This document shows positions 19,474 to 29,002 of a stretch of 40,148 bases of DNA, piece after piece. Under the pieces are notes generated by a model, which was given only the letters and a program-made list of their open reading frames with translations, had not been told where the DNA came from and did no database searches. Each line of letters begins with the position of its first letter. The stretch's first letter is position 1. The translations under genes and the position numbers were made by a program. The stretch spans positions 1 through 40,148 of the forward strand of contig JABDEO010000004.1 of NCBI GenBank assembly GCA_013287015.1, given 5' to 3'. The stretch comes from Chlamydiota bacterium. Its GTDB lineage: Bacteria; Chlamydiota; Chlamydiia; Chlamydiales; Parachlamydiaceae.

Positions 19474-19898
19474 AAGTCATTCAGGCGATTATTTTTTGTT
19501 CGATTGCATTATGTATAATCTTTCTTATTTGTGGGTATGGCATTCGCTATAATTCCAGTCAAAGCCTTCCTCAAAAACTGTATTTAGCTGTTCCAGCGAT
19601 TTCGCCAAAAATAGGACAAATCGTGACATTTTGCCTTCCTGCAAGCCAGGTCACTTTTGCCAAACTCATGATGGGATTGCCAGGGGACTTCATTGAAGTT
19701 AAAAATCAGAAAATTTACATAAATGGTTCTGAAAAAGGAGCCATTGTAGATGCGTTTACACCTATAGAGAGTGGCATCATCCCGGACGGGTTCTGTTTTG
19801 TACTTGGAATGCATCCTGAAAGTTTTGATTCACGCTATGCAGAATTCGGACTTGTTCCTCAAGACTCTATAAAAGAACAACTATGGCCTATTTTTTGA
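19470..19898 (+). CDS. S26 signal-peptidase-like TraF/TrhF-type protease
   Basis: 142 aa; 'NSSQSLPQKLY' Ser region, 'FAKLMMGLPGDFIEV' Lys region, 'ESFDSRYAEFGLVPQDSI'. Confidence 0.87.
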   Translation: MKVIQAIIFCSIALCIIFLICGYGIRYNSSQSLPQKLYLAVPAISPKIGQIVTFCLPASQVTFAKLMMGLPGDFIEVKNQKIYINGSEKGAIVDAFTPIESGIIPDGFCFVLGMHPESFDSRYAEFGLVPQDSIKEQLWPIF

Positions 19899-20467
19899 CT
19901 TTGCTGCTGTTTTGCTCGGCAAATTTAAGCGCAAAAGACTTTGGGGTATTTGGAGCGACTTTTGTCATTCAAGAGGAGGATTTAATTGTGGTTTTACAGG
20001 AACGCTTAGCAAAAGCAAAGCTCGAAGAAAAACAGATTTTAGAATTGCAGGACGCATTCATTGAGTCTGTTAAAAATCCTAAGGGAAAGAAGTTGCCAAA
20101 GGCAATCTATCCACGCATCTTTGAATTCGATCCAACGCTTTGCATGCAAGAGGATATCAAAGATCAAGATGGCAAAATAATCGTTTCAAAGGGGATGCAA
20201 TTTAATCCCTTGAATTCAATTGTGTTGCGCAATGGCTTGCTATTTTTTGACGGCAACGACAAAAAGCAGTTGGCATGGGCAAAACAATTACAGGGCCTCT
20301 GGGTTTTGACTGCAGGAAATCCATTAGAAGTGGAAAGCAGAGAAAATCGACCTGTATATTTTGATCAAGCGGGATATTTAACAAGCAAACTTAAAATCGA
20401 ATCATTACCGGCAAGAGTCACGCAAAAAGGGTTAAAGCTGAAGATCGAGGAAATTCCATGCTTTTAA
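19883..20467 (+). CDS. traW: TraW
   Basis: 194 aa; signal peptide, 'DFGVFGATFVIQEEDLIVVLQERL', 'NPLNSIVLRNGLLFFDGNDKKQLAWAKQL'. Confidence 0.9.
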   Translation: MAYFLTLLLFCSANLSAKDFGVFGATFVIQEEDLIVVLQERLAKAKLEEKQILELQDAFIESVKNPKGKKLPKAIYPRIFEFDPTLCMQEDIKDQDGKIIVSKGMQFNPLNSIVLRNGLLFFDGNDKKQLAWAKQLQGLWVLTAGNPLEVESRENRPVYFDQAGYLTSKLKIESLPARVTQKGLKLKIEEIPCF

Positions 20468-20973
20468 TGTGCCTTTTTCCATTACTGGTTACTTCACTTG
20501 CCCTTGCTGAAAATCAAAAGGACTTGTTAAAGGAAGCGTTGGCAAATGTGAAACCCTCGACTAATCAAGAGAAGCAAGATTTGGAAAAAGGCAAATGTGG
20601 GAATGCATTATCTGTAAAGGCGGATCAACAAATAACCTTATATGTATTTGTCAGTTTTAGTTTGCCTGAGGAGACATGGTTAACGCTTTCAAAAGAAGTG
20701 GAGAAGGTGGGCGGCGTATTAGTTTTGCGCGGATTGCCGGAAAATAGCTTTAATCGTCTCGCAGTAAAAATGCACGCTTTGCGAAAACAAGGCGTTCATG
20801 TCGCAGTGCAGATAGATCCACGACTCTTTACTAAGTTTGGCGTAGAAAAAGTCCCCTGTTTTGTGACTGTAGATGAAGAAAAGTTTGACAAGTTGAGCGG
20901 AAATGTATCTTTGGCATTCGCCTTGCGGAAGATGGAAACAAAAAGCTCTCAAACATTGAGAAAACTCCTATGA
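20458..20973 (+). CDS. trbC: TrbC, F-type
   Basis: 171 aa; 'LYVFVSFSLPEETWLTLSKEVEKVGGVLVLRGLPENSF', 'QIDPRLFTKFGVEKVPCFV'. Confidence 0.9.
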   Translation: MLLMCLFPLLVTSLALAENQKDLLKEALANVKPSTNQEKQDLEKGKCGNALSVKADQQITLYVFVSFSLPEETWLTLSKEVEKVGGVLVLRGLPENSFNRLAVKMHALRKQGVHVAVQIDPRLFTKFGVEKVPCFVTVDEEKFDKLSGNVSLAFALRKMETKSSQTLRKLL

Positions 20974-21947
20974 AATGCCTTTTCATTTTTCTTTTTATTT
21001 CGATGCGAGTTTATGGGGAAATGGTCAACCCAATTACAGATGTATGCTGGGAGTGTATTTTTCCAATTACATTGGGAGGAATAAATGTAACGCCCAGCAT
21101 TCAAGATTTTTCAAGTTATAATACCCCAATTTGCCTCTGCGCTGGAACGCCGCCTAAAATCGGCATACCGATTACTTTTTGGGAACCTGCGCGCATGGTG
21201 GATGTGACGCGACAAGCCTATAAACTTGTTGGTCTTGGCGGCATTAAACTAGGAACGGCAAACTTAAAAAATCGCGGCAGCGTAAGCTCTATCGCCGAAA
21301 CACCTGCTCAAACAAGCTTTCATCATGTGCATTATTACGTTTATCCTATTTTAAGTTTGCTTGGCATTCTCACAGATTTTCAATGTGTAGAAACCGGAGA
21401 ATTGGATGTCGCTTATATGTCGGAATTTGACCCGTTATGGAGTGATGATAATTTGATGAATATTTTTAATCCTGAAGCGCATGCGTTCTCTAATCCTCTT
21501 GCACAGCTTGCTTGCATCGCAGATTGCGCCAAGGCCTCCCTAAATAAGCCGACTGATGAGCTGTTTTGGTGCGCTGGTTGTCAAGGATCTCTTTATCCCT
21601 TTGGAGGCAATATTGCGCATCATACAGGGCATTTGCAAGCAAGTTCCTTAATTGTACATCGTTGTTTGGCCCGACTGCACCGCATGGGAGTCGTTAAAGG
21701 GTATAATGATAGCGATTTTTGCGAAGCGCGCATTATGCCGGTTATTAAAAAGAGCCTTTATAAGACGCAAATTGTTAGGCCAATCCCACAAACCAGCGGG
21801 GAGTGTCAAGCGCTGGGAAAAAGCGATCAACTATGGGGGATAGGGAAAACCTATCCAGTTGGCGGAGAGGATGATTTCGTTTATTTAATTTGGGTGAAAA
21901 AACAATGTTGTTTGGACGCAGTGCGCACTACGCTTTTGTCCTATTAG
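20970..21947 (+). CDS. traU: TraU
   Basis: 325 aa; 'NPITDVCWECIFPITLGGINV', Cys-rich, 'CLCAGTPPKIGIPITFWEPARMVDVTR'. Confidence 0.95.
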   Translation: MKCLFIFLFISMRVYGEMVNPITDVCWECIFPITLGGINVTPSIQDFSSYNTPICLCAGTPPKIGIPITFWEPARMVDVTRQAYKLVGLGGIKLGTANLKNRGSVSSIAETPAQTSFHHVHYYVYPILSLLGILTDFQCVETGELDVAYMSEFDPLWSDDNLMNIFNPEAHAFSNPLAQLACIADCAKASLNKPTDELFWCAGCQGSLYPFGGNIAHHTGHLQASSLIVHRCLARLHRMGVVKGYNDSDFCEARIMPVIKKSLYKTQIVRPIPQTSGECQALGKSDQLWGIGKTYPVGGEDDFVYLIWVKKQCCLDAVRTTLLSY

Positions 21948-23521
21948 CAATGACGGCGATTGCTGCTAATGAAAACCTTGACCATTATCGGAAACAAGGA
22001 AAATCATTGGGATGGTCATCGCAACGCTCAGAGCTATCAAAAGAGGAACAAGAGGCAATTACTCCAAGAGACCTTCGTGGTCAAACATTTGATGGAGAAC
22101 AAGCGCGCAAACAACTCGATAGCACGATGCATCAGGAGGTCAAAAATCTTCCATCTCAAGATCTTGATCCGAATATTCTTTCCGTGGTGGAAAATGTCGA
22201 ACATTCAATGAAAAATCAGAAAGGGATCGATAAACCTGAGGCTGAAATACAAGAAACAATTGAAAAATGCCTCATAGAGAACGAAATAGTTTCAGTGACT
22301 GTTAACCATAATTTGGCTGTTGAAGTTATTCATACGCCAAGAGTTTTTGCAAAATATAAAGTTTGCAAAGGTCATCGCAGTGAAATAAAGTGTGACGGTT
22401 TATTTGAACCTATTGAAATCTACATATCAAAGAAACGAGAATTTTCATTAGATCCTACTATAAAAACATATGATGTAACATTTAAGGAAAGGGGGACTAA
22501 ACATCACGATTTGATAATCAGCTGTTGGACACACTTAGATGATGCCCATACTTGTGAATCCTCTCTAGAATATGAAAGAGAAATCTCCGCCGAAAGCTGG
22601 GCGGAAATTGATGTTTGGGAAACGCCGGAAGATTTATTAGACAGTCTCAATTGTACATTAATTAATACGACATTTGGACTTCCCGAAACACGCATCATTG
22701 AAGGGCATGAAGTGAAACGCCCACACTGGAATAAATTTCTTCACCTGCAATGCATCAATCCTCTCCAAAATGAATGTCATTTTCTTAAAGAAAAAAACTG
22801 CATTTTTTCATCTGAAAGTTGCATAAAACAGATTGGATCTCAGTGTTTGATCTGGGAAAAGCTTTTTAAATGCCGCACACGCCAAGGCGACATAGCCATG
22901 GAGCCTAAAGACACTTATGGAGTGGATCCCAAACTATGGTCAACTGAGTATAAACCTAATCAATCGTTTCCTGATGTAGCGACAAAACTGGCGGTATTTG
23001 ACGAGATGAAAAAGGAGCTTCAGAAGGCCAACGCGACAAGCGGTCAGAGCGTTCGTCTTTTTACAGGATCTGAACAGCGATGCAGCAAGAGTCTCGCTGA
23101 AAATATCATGTATGATTGTTGCTTTGACATGGATGGCTTCACTACGCAAGTCAAGTTAAGTAAATGCACCGCCGACGAGATTGCGTTAGCTGAAAGTCGT
23201 CAAAAAGGTTTGTGTCATTATTTGGGAAAGAAAAAAGAAAAATTTCTAAATCTTTGGGTGAGTAGAACAGAACATATTTTTTGCGTATTTCCGAGTAAAC
23301 TTTCTCGCGTGTTTCAAGAGGAGGCTCGCAAGCAACTGAATATCGCATGGGGAGACGTTCATAATCCGAATTGTCGAGGATTGACTCAAGATGAGATAAA
23401 AAGGTTGGACTTCTCCAAACTTAATCTTTTAGAAGCCTTTGAAGCGCCTAAGAACATTGACAGTGAAGAGAAAGTTAAAAAGATCGAAGAACGTTTAAAA
23501 CAACGCATCGAGGCTTTGTGA
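21890..23521 (+). CDS. traN: TraN, mating-pair stabilisation protein
   Basis: 543 aa, Cys-rich, 'SEQRCSKSLAENIMYDCCFDMDGF...' and position after traU; start codon uncertain. Confidence 0.88.
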   Translation: MGEKTMLFGRSAHYAFVLLAMTAIAANENLDHYRKQGKSLGWSSQRSELSKEEQEAITPRDLRGQTFDGEQARKQLDSTMHQEVKNLPSQDLDPNILSVVENVEHSMKNQKGIDKPEAEIQETIEKCLIENEIVSVTVNHNLAVEVIHTPRVFAKYKVCKGHRSEIKCDGLFEPIEIYISKKREFSLDPTIKTYDVTFKERGTKHHDLIISCWTHLDDAHTCESSLEYEREISAESWAEIDVWETPEDLLDSLNCTLINTTFGLPETRIIEGHEVKRPHWNKFLHLQCINPLQNECHFLKEKNCIFSSESCIKQIGSQCLIWEKLFKCRTRQGDIAMEPKDTYGVDPKLWSTEYKPNQSFPDVATKLAVFDEMKKELQKANATSGQSVRLFTGSEQRCSKSLAENIMYDCCFDMDGFTTQVKLSKCTADEIALAESRQKGLCHYLGKKKEKFLNLWVSRTEHIFCVFPSKLSRVFQEEARKQLNIAWGDVHNPNCRGLTQDEIKRLDFSKLNLLEAFEAPKNIDSEEKVKKIEERLKQRIEAL

Positions 23522-24252
23522 AGCAGTCCATAATCGTTCTCTGTTTAATGTTTGGCTTTGTAAACGCCAGCGAAAAGGAACAAACAGCTTGGCAAAAACG
23601 ACATGCTGAAGGGTGGGCTTGGTATCATAATTTTGAAAAACCTGAAGAGCCAGATGAGGCAAGCGCCGAACCTAAAGATCCGATTGTTATTCTAAATATT
23701 GCCAAGGAGGAGCTGGAACGAACTTTAGCAAAAGCGATGCTAGAGCCAACTAAGGAAAATGTATTAGCCTATATGGTATTGCAAAACAAATGGGTGAATC
23801 AATCTAAAGACTTCTCTCACTTATGGCAACAAAATATTCTGGAACACCCGGAAGTTTACTCTTTGATGCCTACAACCCAATATGGCGTCCAAGTAAGAAA
23901 AAATGTCGATTCTGCGGCTCGGAATAAGCTGATTAAAAAGCTTTCAAAAAGCAGTATGTTGCTTTTCTTTTACGAAGGAGAAAATGCTTTTTCACAGGCC
24001 TTTTCAAGAGTTGTAAGAGAGTTTTCCAAACAACACAACTGGATGGTCAAACCAGTTTCAATTGATGGCGTGATTGCGAAAGATTTTCCAAGATCAATAA
24101 GGGATGCAAGCATTGCCGAGGAAATGCAAGTGAAAACCTTTCCTGCGCTTTTTCTTATGGATGTCAGAACTCTAACAGCGATACCGCTTGCTTTTGGAAT
24201 GGCTACGATTAGTCAGATTGAAGAAAACATCGTCATGCAATTTGAGGAATAG
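23518..24252 (+). CDS. traF: TraF, conjugal pilus assembly, thioredoxin-like fold
   Basis: 244 aa; 'WAWYHNFEKPEEP', 'LLFFYEGENAFSQAFSRVVREF' (no CxxC). Confidence 0.88.
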   Translation: MKQSIIVLCLMFGFVNASEKEQTAWQKRHAEGWAWYHNFEKPEEPDEASAEPKDPIVILNIAKEELERTLAKAMLEPTKENVLAYMVLQNKWVNQSKDFSHLWQQNILEHPEVYSLMPTTQYGVQVRKNVDSAARNKLIKKLSKSSMLLFFYEGENAFSQAFSRVVREFSKQHNWMVKPVSIDGVIAKDFPRSIRDASIAEEMQVKTFPALFLMDVRTLTAIPLAFGMATISQIEENIVMQFEE

Positions 24253-24254
24253 TC

Positions 24255-25592
24255 ATGAGAAGATTTTTATTTACGTTCTGTTTGTTCATCTCTATTCATG
24301 AATATGGATTTGGCAAAATTACAGTTCCTGAACGTCTTTTCCAAATGACCGATTCAGAAGTTAATGTATCGGAAGGAGATCTATTATACAAAAGCCAAGC
24401 TGCTGGATACTATACGGGCGGCGGCGGCATGGTTGTACGATCTCCGGTCAAGTCAACCCAGTTTATGAGCGCTCATATTCCACAAATTCAAGCTGGCTGC
24501 GGTGGAATAGATATTTACACTGGCGGCTTTTCCTTTATCACGGGAAAACAACTTGTTGAAACGCTGCAAACAATTTCATCCAACGCCGCTGGCTTTGCTT
24601 TTATGCTTGGCTTAGAATCTGTTTCGCCAACAATTAACAACACCATGCGCCAGATGCAAAGCTGGGCCAATACAATTAATGGCATCGGCATTAACAGTTG
24701 TGAGACTGCAGCCGAGCTAGTTGGATCTGTTTGGCCTGCCAATGACATGGCAAGCCAACATATTTGCCGAACAGCAAGCACTACTGGCCCATTATACAAA
24801 GATTATATTGAAGGGCGCCACAATTGCTCCAGCGAATCAGGCAAAAAAAAAGCAAGTAGTCTAGTGAAATCCTATCTTCCACTGGAAAGCGAATACAATA
24901 TTGCTTGGGAAGCTCTCATGATCCAGCCATTCTTTAAAAACCAGGCAAATAAAGAACTGGCGGAATTGTACATGACATTAGTTGGCACAGTCGTTGTCAA
25001 AGAAGAATACATAAAAGACTATTTTTCAAAAGCCGAAGATAACGAGTTTCTGACGCATTTACTCGAAGGAGGAAAAATTAAAAAATACACATGCCAAGAT
25101 GAAAAGTGTTTGGTTGTATCAGAAAGTGAACATGACATTGCCATTTCAGATTCATGGTTTGCAAAAATTCGCAGAACACTCTCAAATATGCAAGAAAAAA
25201 TTATCAATGATGAACCATTAGACAGCACAGAAAAAGGATTGCTTCAAACTAGCCGCCTCCCATTATTTAAAATTGTCAATGTTTTGTGCGCCTATCATCG
25301 AGGACCTTGTGCAATGGAATTAGATGGATTAGTGGATATCATCTCTTGGGATGTTTTAGCACAGGTCGTTAACGAGGCATTAGACACTGTACGGAGAGGA
25401 TGTATGCAGCTGCGTCATAAAAGCATGTATGCAATAACAATCGACGACTATTTAAACGACTTAGAACGCGTTCAAAAAGTTGTTCGGAGATATGAAGAGC
25501 ATGCCAAAAAGGGCATCGATTTAGAAATGCGATTAATTCAAAAGGTGCAACTTCTTGAAAAACAGATTAACTCACAAATTATGGTAAATTAA
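24255..25592 (+). CDS. traH: TraH
   Basis: 445 aa; 'YYTGGGGMVVRSPVKSTQFMSAHIPQIQAGCGGIDIYTGGFSFI'. Confidence 0.93.
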   Translation: MRRFLFTFCLFISIHEYGFGKITVPERLFQMTDSEVNVSEGDLLYKSQAAGYYTGGGGMVVRSPVKSTQFMSAHIPQIQAGCGGIDIYTGGFSFITGKQLVETLQTISSNAAGFAFMLGLESVSPTINNTMRQMQSWANTINGIGINSCETAAELVGSVWPANDMASQHICRTASTTGPLYKDYIEGRHNCSSESGKKKASSLVKSYLPLESEYNIAWEALMIQPFFKNQANKELAELYMTLVGTVVVKEEYIKDYFSKAEDNEFLTHLLEGGKIKKYTCQDEKCLVVSESEHDIAISDSWFAKIRRTLSNMQEKIINDEPLDSTEKGLLQTSRLPLFKIVNVLCAYHRGPCAMELDGLVDIISWDVLAQVVNEALDTVRRGCMQLRHKSMYAITIDDYLNDLERVQKVVRRYEEHAKKGIDLEMRLIQKVQLLEKQINSQIMVN

Positions 25593-26315
25593 ATGAAAAA
25601 AACTAAAATCTCATTTTTTTTAATTTTTGTATTTATTGTTTCCACTCAAAACATGGAAGCCTTTCTCGACATATTTACAACTCATGGAAAGCGCAACAAT
25701 CAGATTGATGCGATTATCCGTGAAGCGCTAGACACGGCAAACAACAAATGGAAGAGGAGTCTGGTACCCATTCCAGAAGAATTTGAAAGCACATGCGCCT
25801 ATATACCAGAGCATGAAGAGCGTAAAACATCTAAAGTCGTCTTCAATTTTAGTGAATTGCATCATGCAAAACATCCAAAAATTCAAACGTTGAATGATTT
25901 TTTATTAGATGATCAGAAAACGGCAGAAAAAATCGGTTCAATAATAATGAAGAACCACAATCGCGACAGAACGGTCACAAAAGAAAGATCCTCTTGCACT
26001 ACTAAGCTTATCTCTCATACAGAAAAGGCAATTCTATTTGAGTTCCTTAAATTCAATGCTAAACAGAACTGTAAATCCATTTCTAAGCAAAATCTCTTTG
26101 GTGAAAGAGAAGAAGAAATTGTTTGCATTGGACCAGAAATTATCAGTGAGATTCCTTCTGAGTATTACATAACGTGGATTGTAGATCTGGGAGAACATGA
26201 ATTTCGACAATATCTATTTTGGACAAAGGATCGACAACCTACAGAGGCAGAGAGAACTTATCTTTTAGAATTATTTCAATATATGGAGGCGCAGATAAAA
26301 AATGTCAATGACTGA
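25593..26315 (+). CDS. Hypothetical exported protein between traH and traG
   Basis: 240 aa with N-terminal signal segment 'KISFFLIFVFIVSTQNMEA'; adjacent to traH, overlaps traG. Confidence 0.7.
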   Translation: MKKTKISFFLIFVFIVSTQNMEAFLDIFTTHGKRNNQIDAIIREALDTANNKWKRSLVPIPEEFESTCAYIPEHEERKTSKVVFNFSELHHAKHPKIQTLNDFLLDDQKTAEKIGSIIMKNHNRDRTVTKERSSCTTKLISHTEKAILFEFLKFNAKQNCKSISKQNLFGEREEEIVCIGPEIISEIPSEYYITWIVDLGEHEFRQYLFWTKDRQPTEAERTYLLELFQYMEAQIKNVND

Positions 26316-28992
26316 CGTGGAGGTGATTACCTATGGGGGTGGAGATCTTCTGAGAATGGTTTTCAATGCAGTTGCGATGCTTTTTTACGGCAGTAAAAAT
26401 AACAGCAGTTTTGTACAACCTCTTTGCATAATATCAGCCATGATTGGCGGAGCTTGGGGTGTTTCGCGCTGTTTTTTTCAGTCATATACAGAAGCTTTTC
26501 TTACAAAGTATATGCTGCCGTTATTGGCAATTCCCGCCCTCTTAATTGTTCCACAAGCTAGAGTGCATGTCATTGACAAGCTCAATGACAAACCTCTTGT
26601 GGTCGACCACGTTCCCTTGTTATTCGCAAAAATCGCCGGTATGACCAGCTATTGGGGTTTTAGAATGACTCAAGCAATTGAAAATGTCATGCATACGCCA
26701 AACGATGTCAAATATTGCAAAACAGGAATGATTTTTGGCTCTGATGCAGCATTGGATTTTTCTCGTCTAAAACTTAATAATGGAACTCTTGCTCAAAATC
26801 TTCATCATTTCACACAGCAATGCATCATCTATGACATCGCTTTGGGTCGTTATACAATTGATCAGCTGCGCAGATCGTCACAGCTTTTGACATTTTTAAA
26901 AAATAATACAAGTAAAGTAAGAATGATACCCTACGTTGATCCGGACAGTAAAAAAATGGAGTATCTCACATGCATAGAGTCCGTCGATAAAATGGGGCCT
27001 TTGTTCAATAAAGAAGTGGAATATTATACAAAACATGAAGTTTTAAAGAAAATCCCTATCACATATCAAACACTGCTCAATTTTAAACAACAAACAGAGG
27101 ATAAAATATCGAACCAAATCGCAAATGCAACGAGTGGGGATGTGAATGGCCTCTGTAAAGACATCATTGTGGTAAATGCCTTTAATGACGCCACAACTCG
27201 CTTTGCAACAGAGCGAGCAAAGGATAACCAGCGCAACATCTATCAGACAGCAGGGTCATTAGCTGGCAACAGTCTAGTGACGATGCGTATCGTATTTGAA
27301 GCGTTAATTTATGCCTCTTTTGCACTCATTCTTCCTCTTTCATTATTGCCTGGAGGAATTAAATTTATTGGCAGCTGGGTGTTTCTTAATATCTGGATCC
27401 AATTATGGCCGCCCCTTTATGGAATTTTAAATTACATTACTGTTTTATGCGCCCAAAAGTATGCCAGCAGCGTGATGGGTGGTCTTTCGGAAGGATTTAG
27501 CCTTTTTACAAGCGTTGGTTTTCAAGATATTGCGTTTGACACAGCTGCGCTTAGTGGATTTCTTTCTCTCTCTGTACCTGTCATTTCTTTTTACATTCTC
27601 CAAAATGTACAATCGCTTGTTCATCTTACTGGGTCTTTGATGACGCCAGCGCATTCTTCAGCCATTGCCGCTTCCTCTGAATTAAGCACAGGCAACTATT
27701 CATTTGCAAATACAAGCATGGGACAAGTTTCTTACGAAAATCAAACAGCGTTTCAACAGAATACCGCTCCTACTCTTTCATCTGGATTTTTTACAGACAA
27801 CCATGGCACGCACCAAATCAAGTATGGTGAGAACCATCTAACGGTTAATCAGGATCCGTCAAATCTAAATACGAGCATCTCCACAGCTGAGGCCTATACC
27901 AACAGCTTACAAAACGCTCAACAAAATGCAGAGACGCAAGTTAACTCGAAACAAGGAATGTATACAGAAACGAGAGGAATTGCCGAACGCAACGTCGCGG
28001 ACATCGTCCAACATGTAGCCAGCTCTGATATGTACTCCAATGGTTATAGTACAAGTCAAACTCAAGCGGCGCAAGAGAGCGCCAATTGGATCACCAATGC
28101 TGCGGAAAGTTGGGGGCATCAACATGGGGTTAGCGGCAGGGAAAGCCTTGAATATTTTTCTAGTCTGGGAATGGATTGGCCTATAGGTATCGTTGCAAGA
28201 GGCGGACACAGCGCCAATTGCAGCACGTTAAGCGATGAAGCTAGGCAATCTGCAGAAAATATTTTCATTTCAAAGGATTTTCAAGAGCATTACCAGCGAG
28301 CCTTAAATTGCACCAATAGCGAATCGACAAATTTTATGACAGATGAGGGTAAACGATTAGTCGAAAACTATGCGACCTCAATGGAAAAACTCAAATCAAG
28401 TCAGGAACAATTTAGCACGGCGCACAGCGAACTTAACCAAATTTCAGAAAATCTCAGCTATGTTCAAAGCAATACTAATACCGTGAATACCAATTTGAAT
28501 ACAGAATTTGGCAACTGGTTGAATGAGCGAGGCGCGCTTGGAACCCTTTTTGATAAAAAACGTACACAAGAGTTGAATACACTTAGAGATGCATTTATTG
28601 AAGAAAAATGCCAGTCAGAAATAGGGAATTTAAAGCATTTTAATGATCCAAGCGTTTCGTCCAGTCCACTCCCAAATATTAATAATGGAGACTGGGAAGG
28701 CTTAAAAGACAACTTACAGAACAAGGCCTCAGAAATTGGTCTTTCCCACAGTCAGCATGGCCAACAGGTCATTCGTCAATATGAAGATCAGGCATCGATT
28801 GTTTCACATAAGCTATCTTCACGTGATCAAGAACTCAATGACTCCCATAAACAACATAAAGAAGGCTTTGATGCAGAGCACAAGCGATTACTCTTGTCTC
28901 GATTGAACGAAAGAACGGGAGAAAATATACAAAGCGTCTTTAACGATCCAGGAATCAATTGGTCCTGGTTTGATGATTACGCAAATCCTTAA
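26302..28992 (+). CDS. traG: TraG, mating-pair stabilisation protein
   Basis: 896 aa; N-terminal multi-TM domain, long Gln/Ser/Asn-rich C-terminal region; position. Confidence 0.9.
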   Translation: MSMTDVEVITYGGGDLLRMVFNAVAMLFYGSKNNSSFVQPLCIISAMIGGAWGVSRCFFQSYTEAFLTKYMLPLLAIPALLIVPQARVHVIDKLNDKPLVVDHVPLLFAKIAGMTSYWGFRMTQAIENVMHTPNDVKYCKTGMIFGSDAALDFSRLKLNNGTLAQNLHHFTQQCIIYDIALGRYTIDQLRRSSQLLTFLKNNTSKVRMIPYVDPDSKKMEYLTCIESVDKMGPLFNKEVEYYTKHEVLKKIPITYQTLLNFKQQTEDKISNQIANATSGDVNGLCKDIIVVNAFNDATTRFATERAKDNQRNIYQTAGSLAGNSLVTMRIVFEALIYASFALILPLSLLPGGIKFIGSWVFLNIWIQLWPPLYGILNYITVLCAQKYASSVMGGLSEGFSLFTSVGFQDIAFDTAALSGFLSLSVPVISFYILQNVQSLVHLTGSLMTPAHSSAIAASSELSTGNYSFANTSMGQVSYENQTAFQQNTAPTLSSGFFTDNHGTHQIKYGENHLTVNQDPSNLNTSISTAEAYTNSLQNAQQNAETQVNSKQGMYTETRGIAERNVADIVQHVASSDMYSNGYSTSQTQAAQESANWITNAAESWGHQHGVSGRESLEYFSSLGMDWPIGIVARGGHSANCSTLSDEARQSAENIFISKDFQEHYQRALNCTNSESTNFMTDEGKRLVENYATSMEKLKSSQEQFSTAHSELNQISENLSYVQSNTNTVNTNLNTEFGNWLNERGALGTLFDKKRTQELNTLRDAFIEEKCQSEIGNLKHFNDPSVSSSPLPNINNGDWEGLKDNLQNKASEIGLSHSQHGQQVIRQYEDQASIVSHKLSSRDQELNDSHKQHKEGFDAEHKRLLLSRLNERTGENIQSVFNDPGINWSWFDDYANP

Positions 28993-29002
28993 TGGAAAAA
29001 TC

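Noticed and set aside
28464-28724. Antisense ORFs inside traG and other tra genes
   Set aside because: Typical shadow ORFs; no independent motif or ribosome-site support
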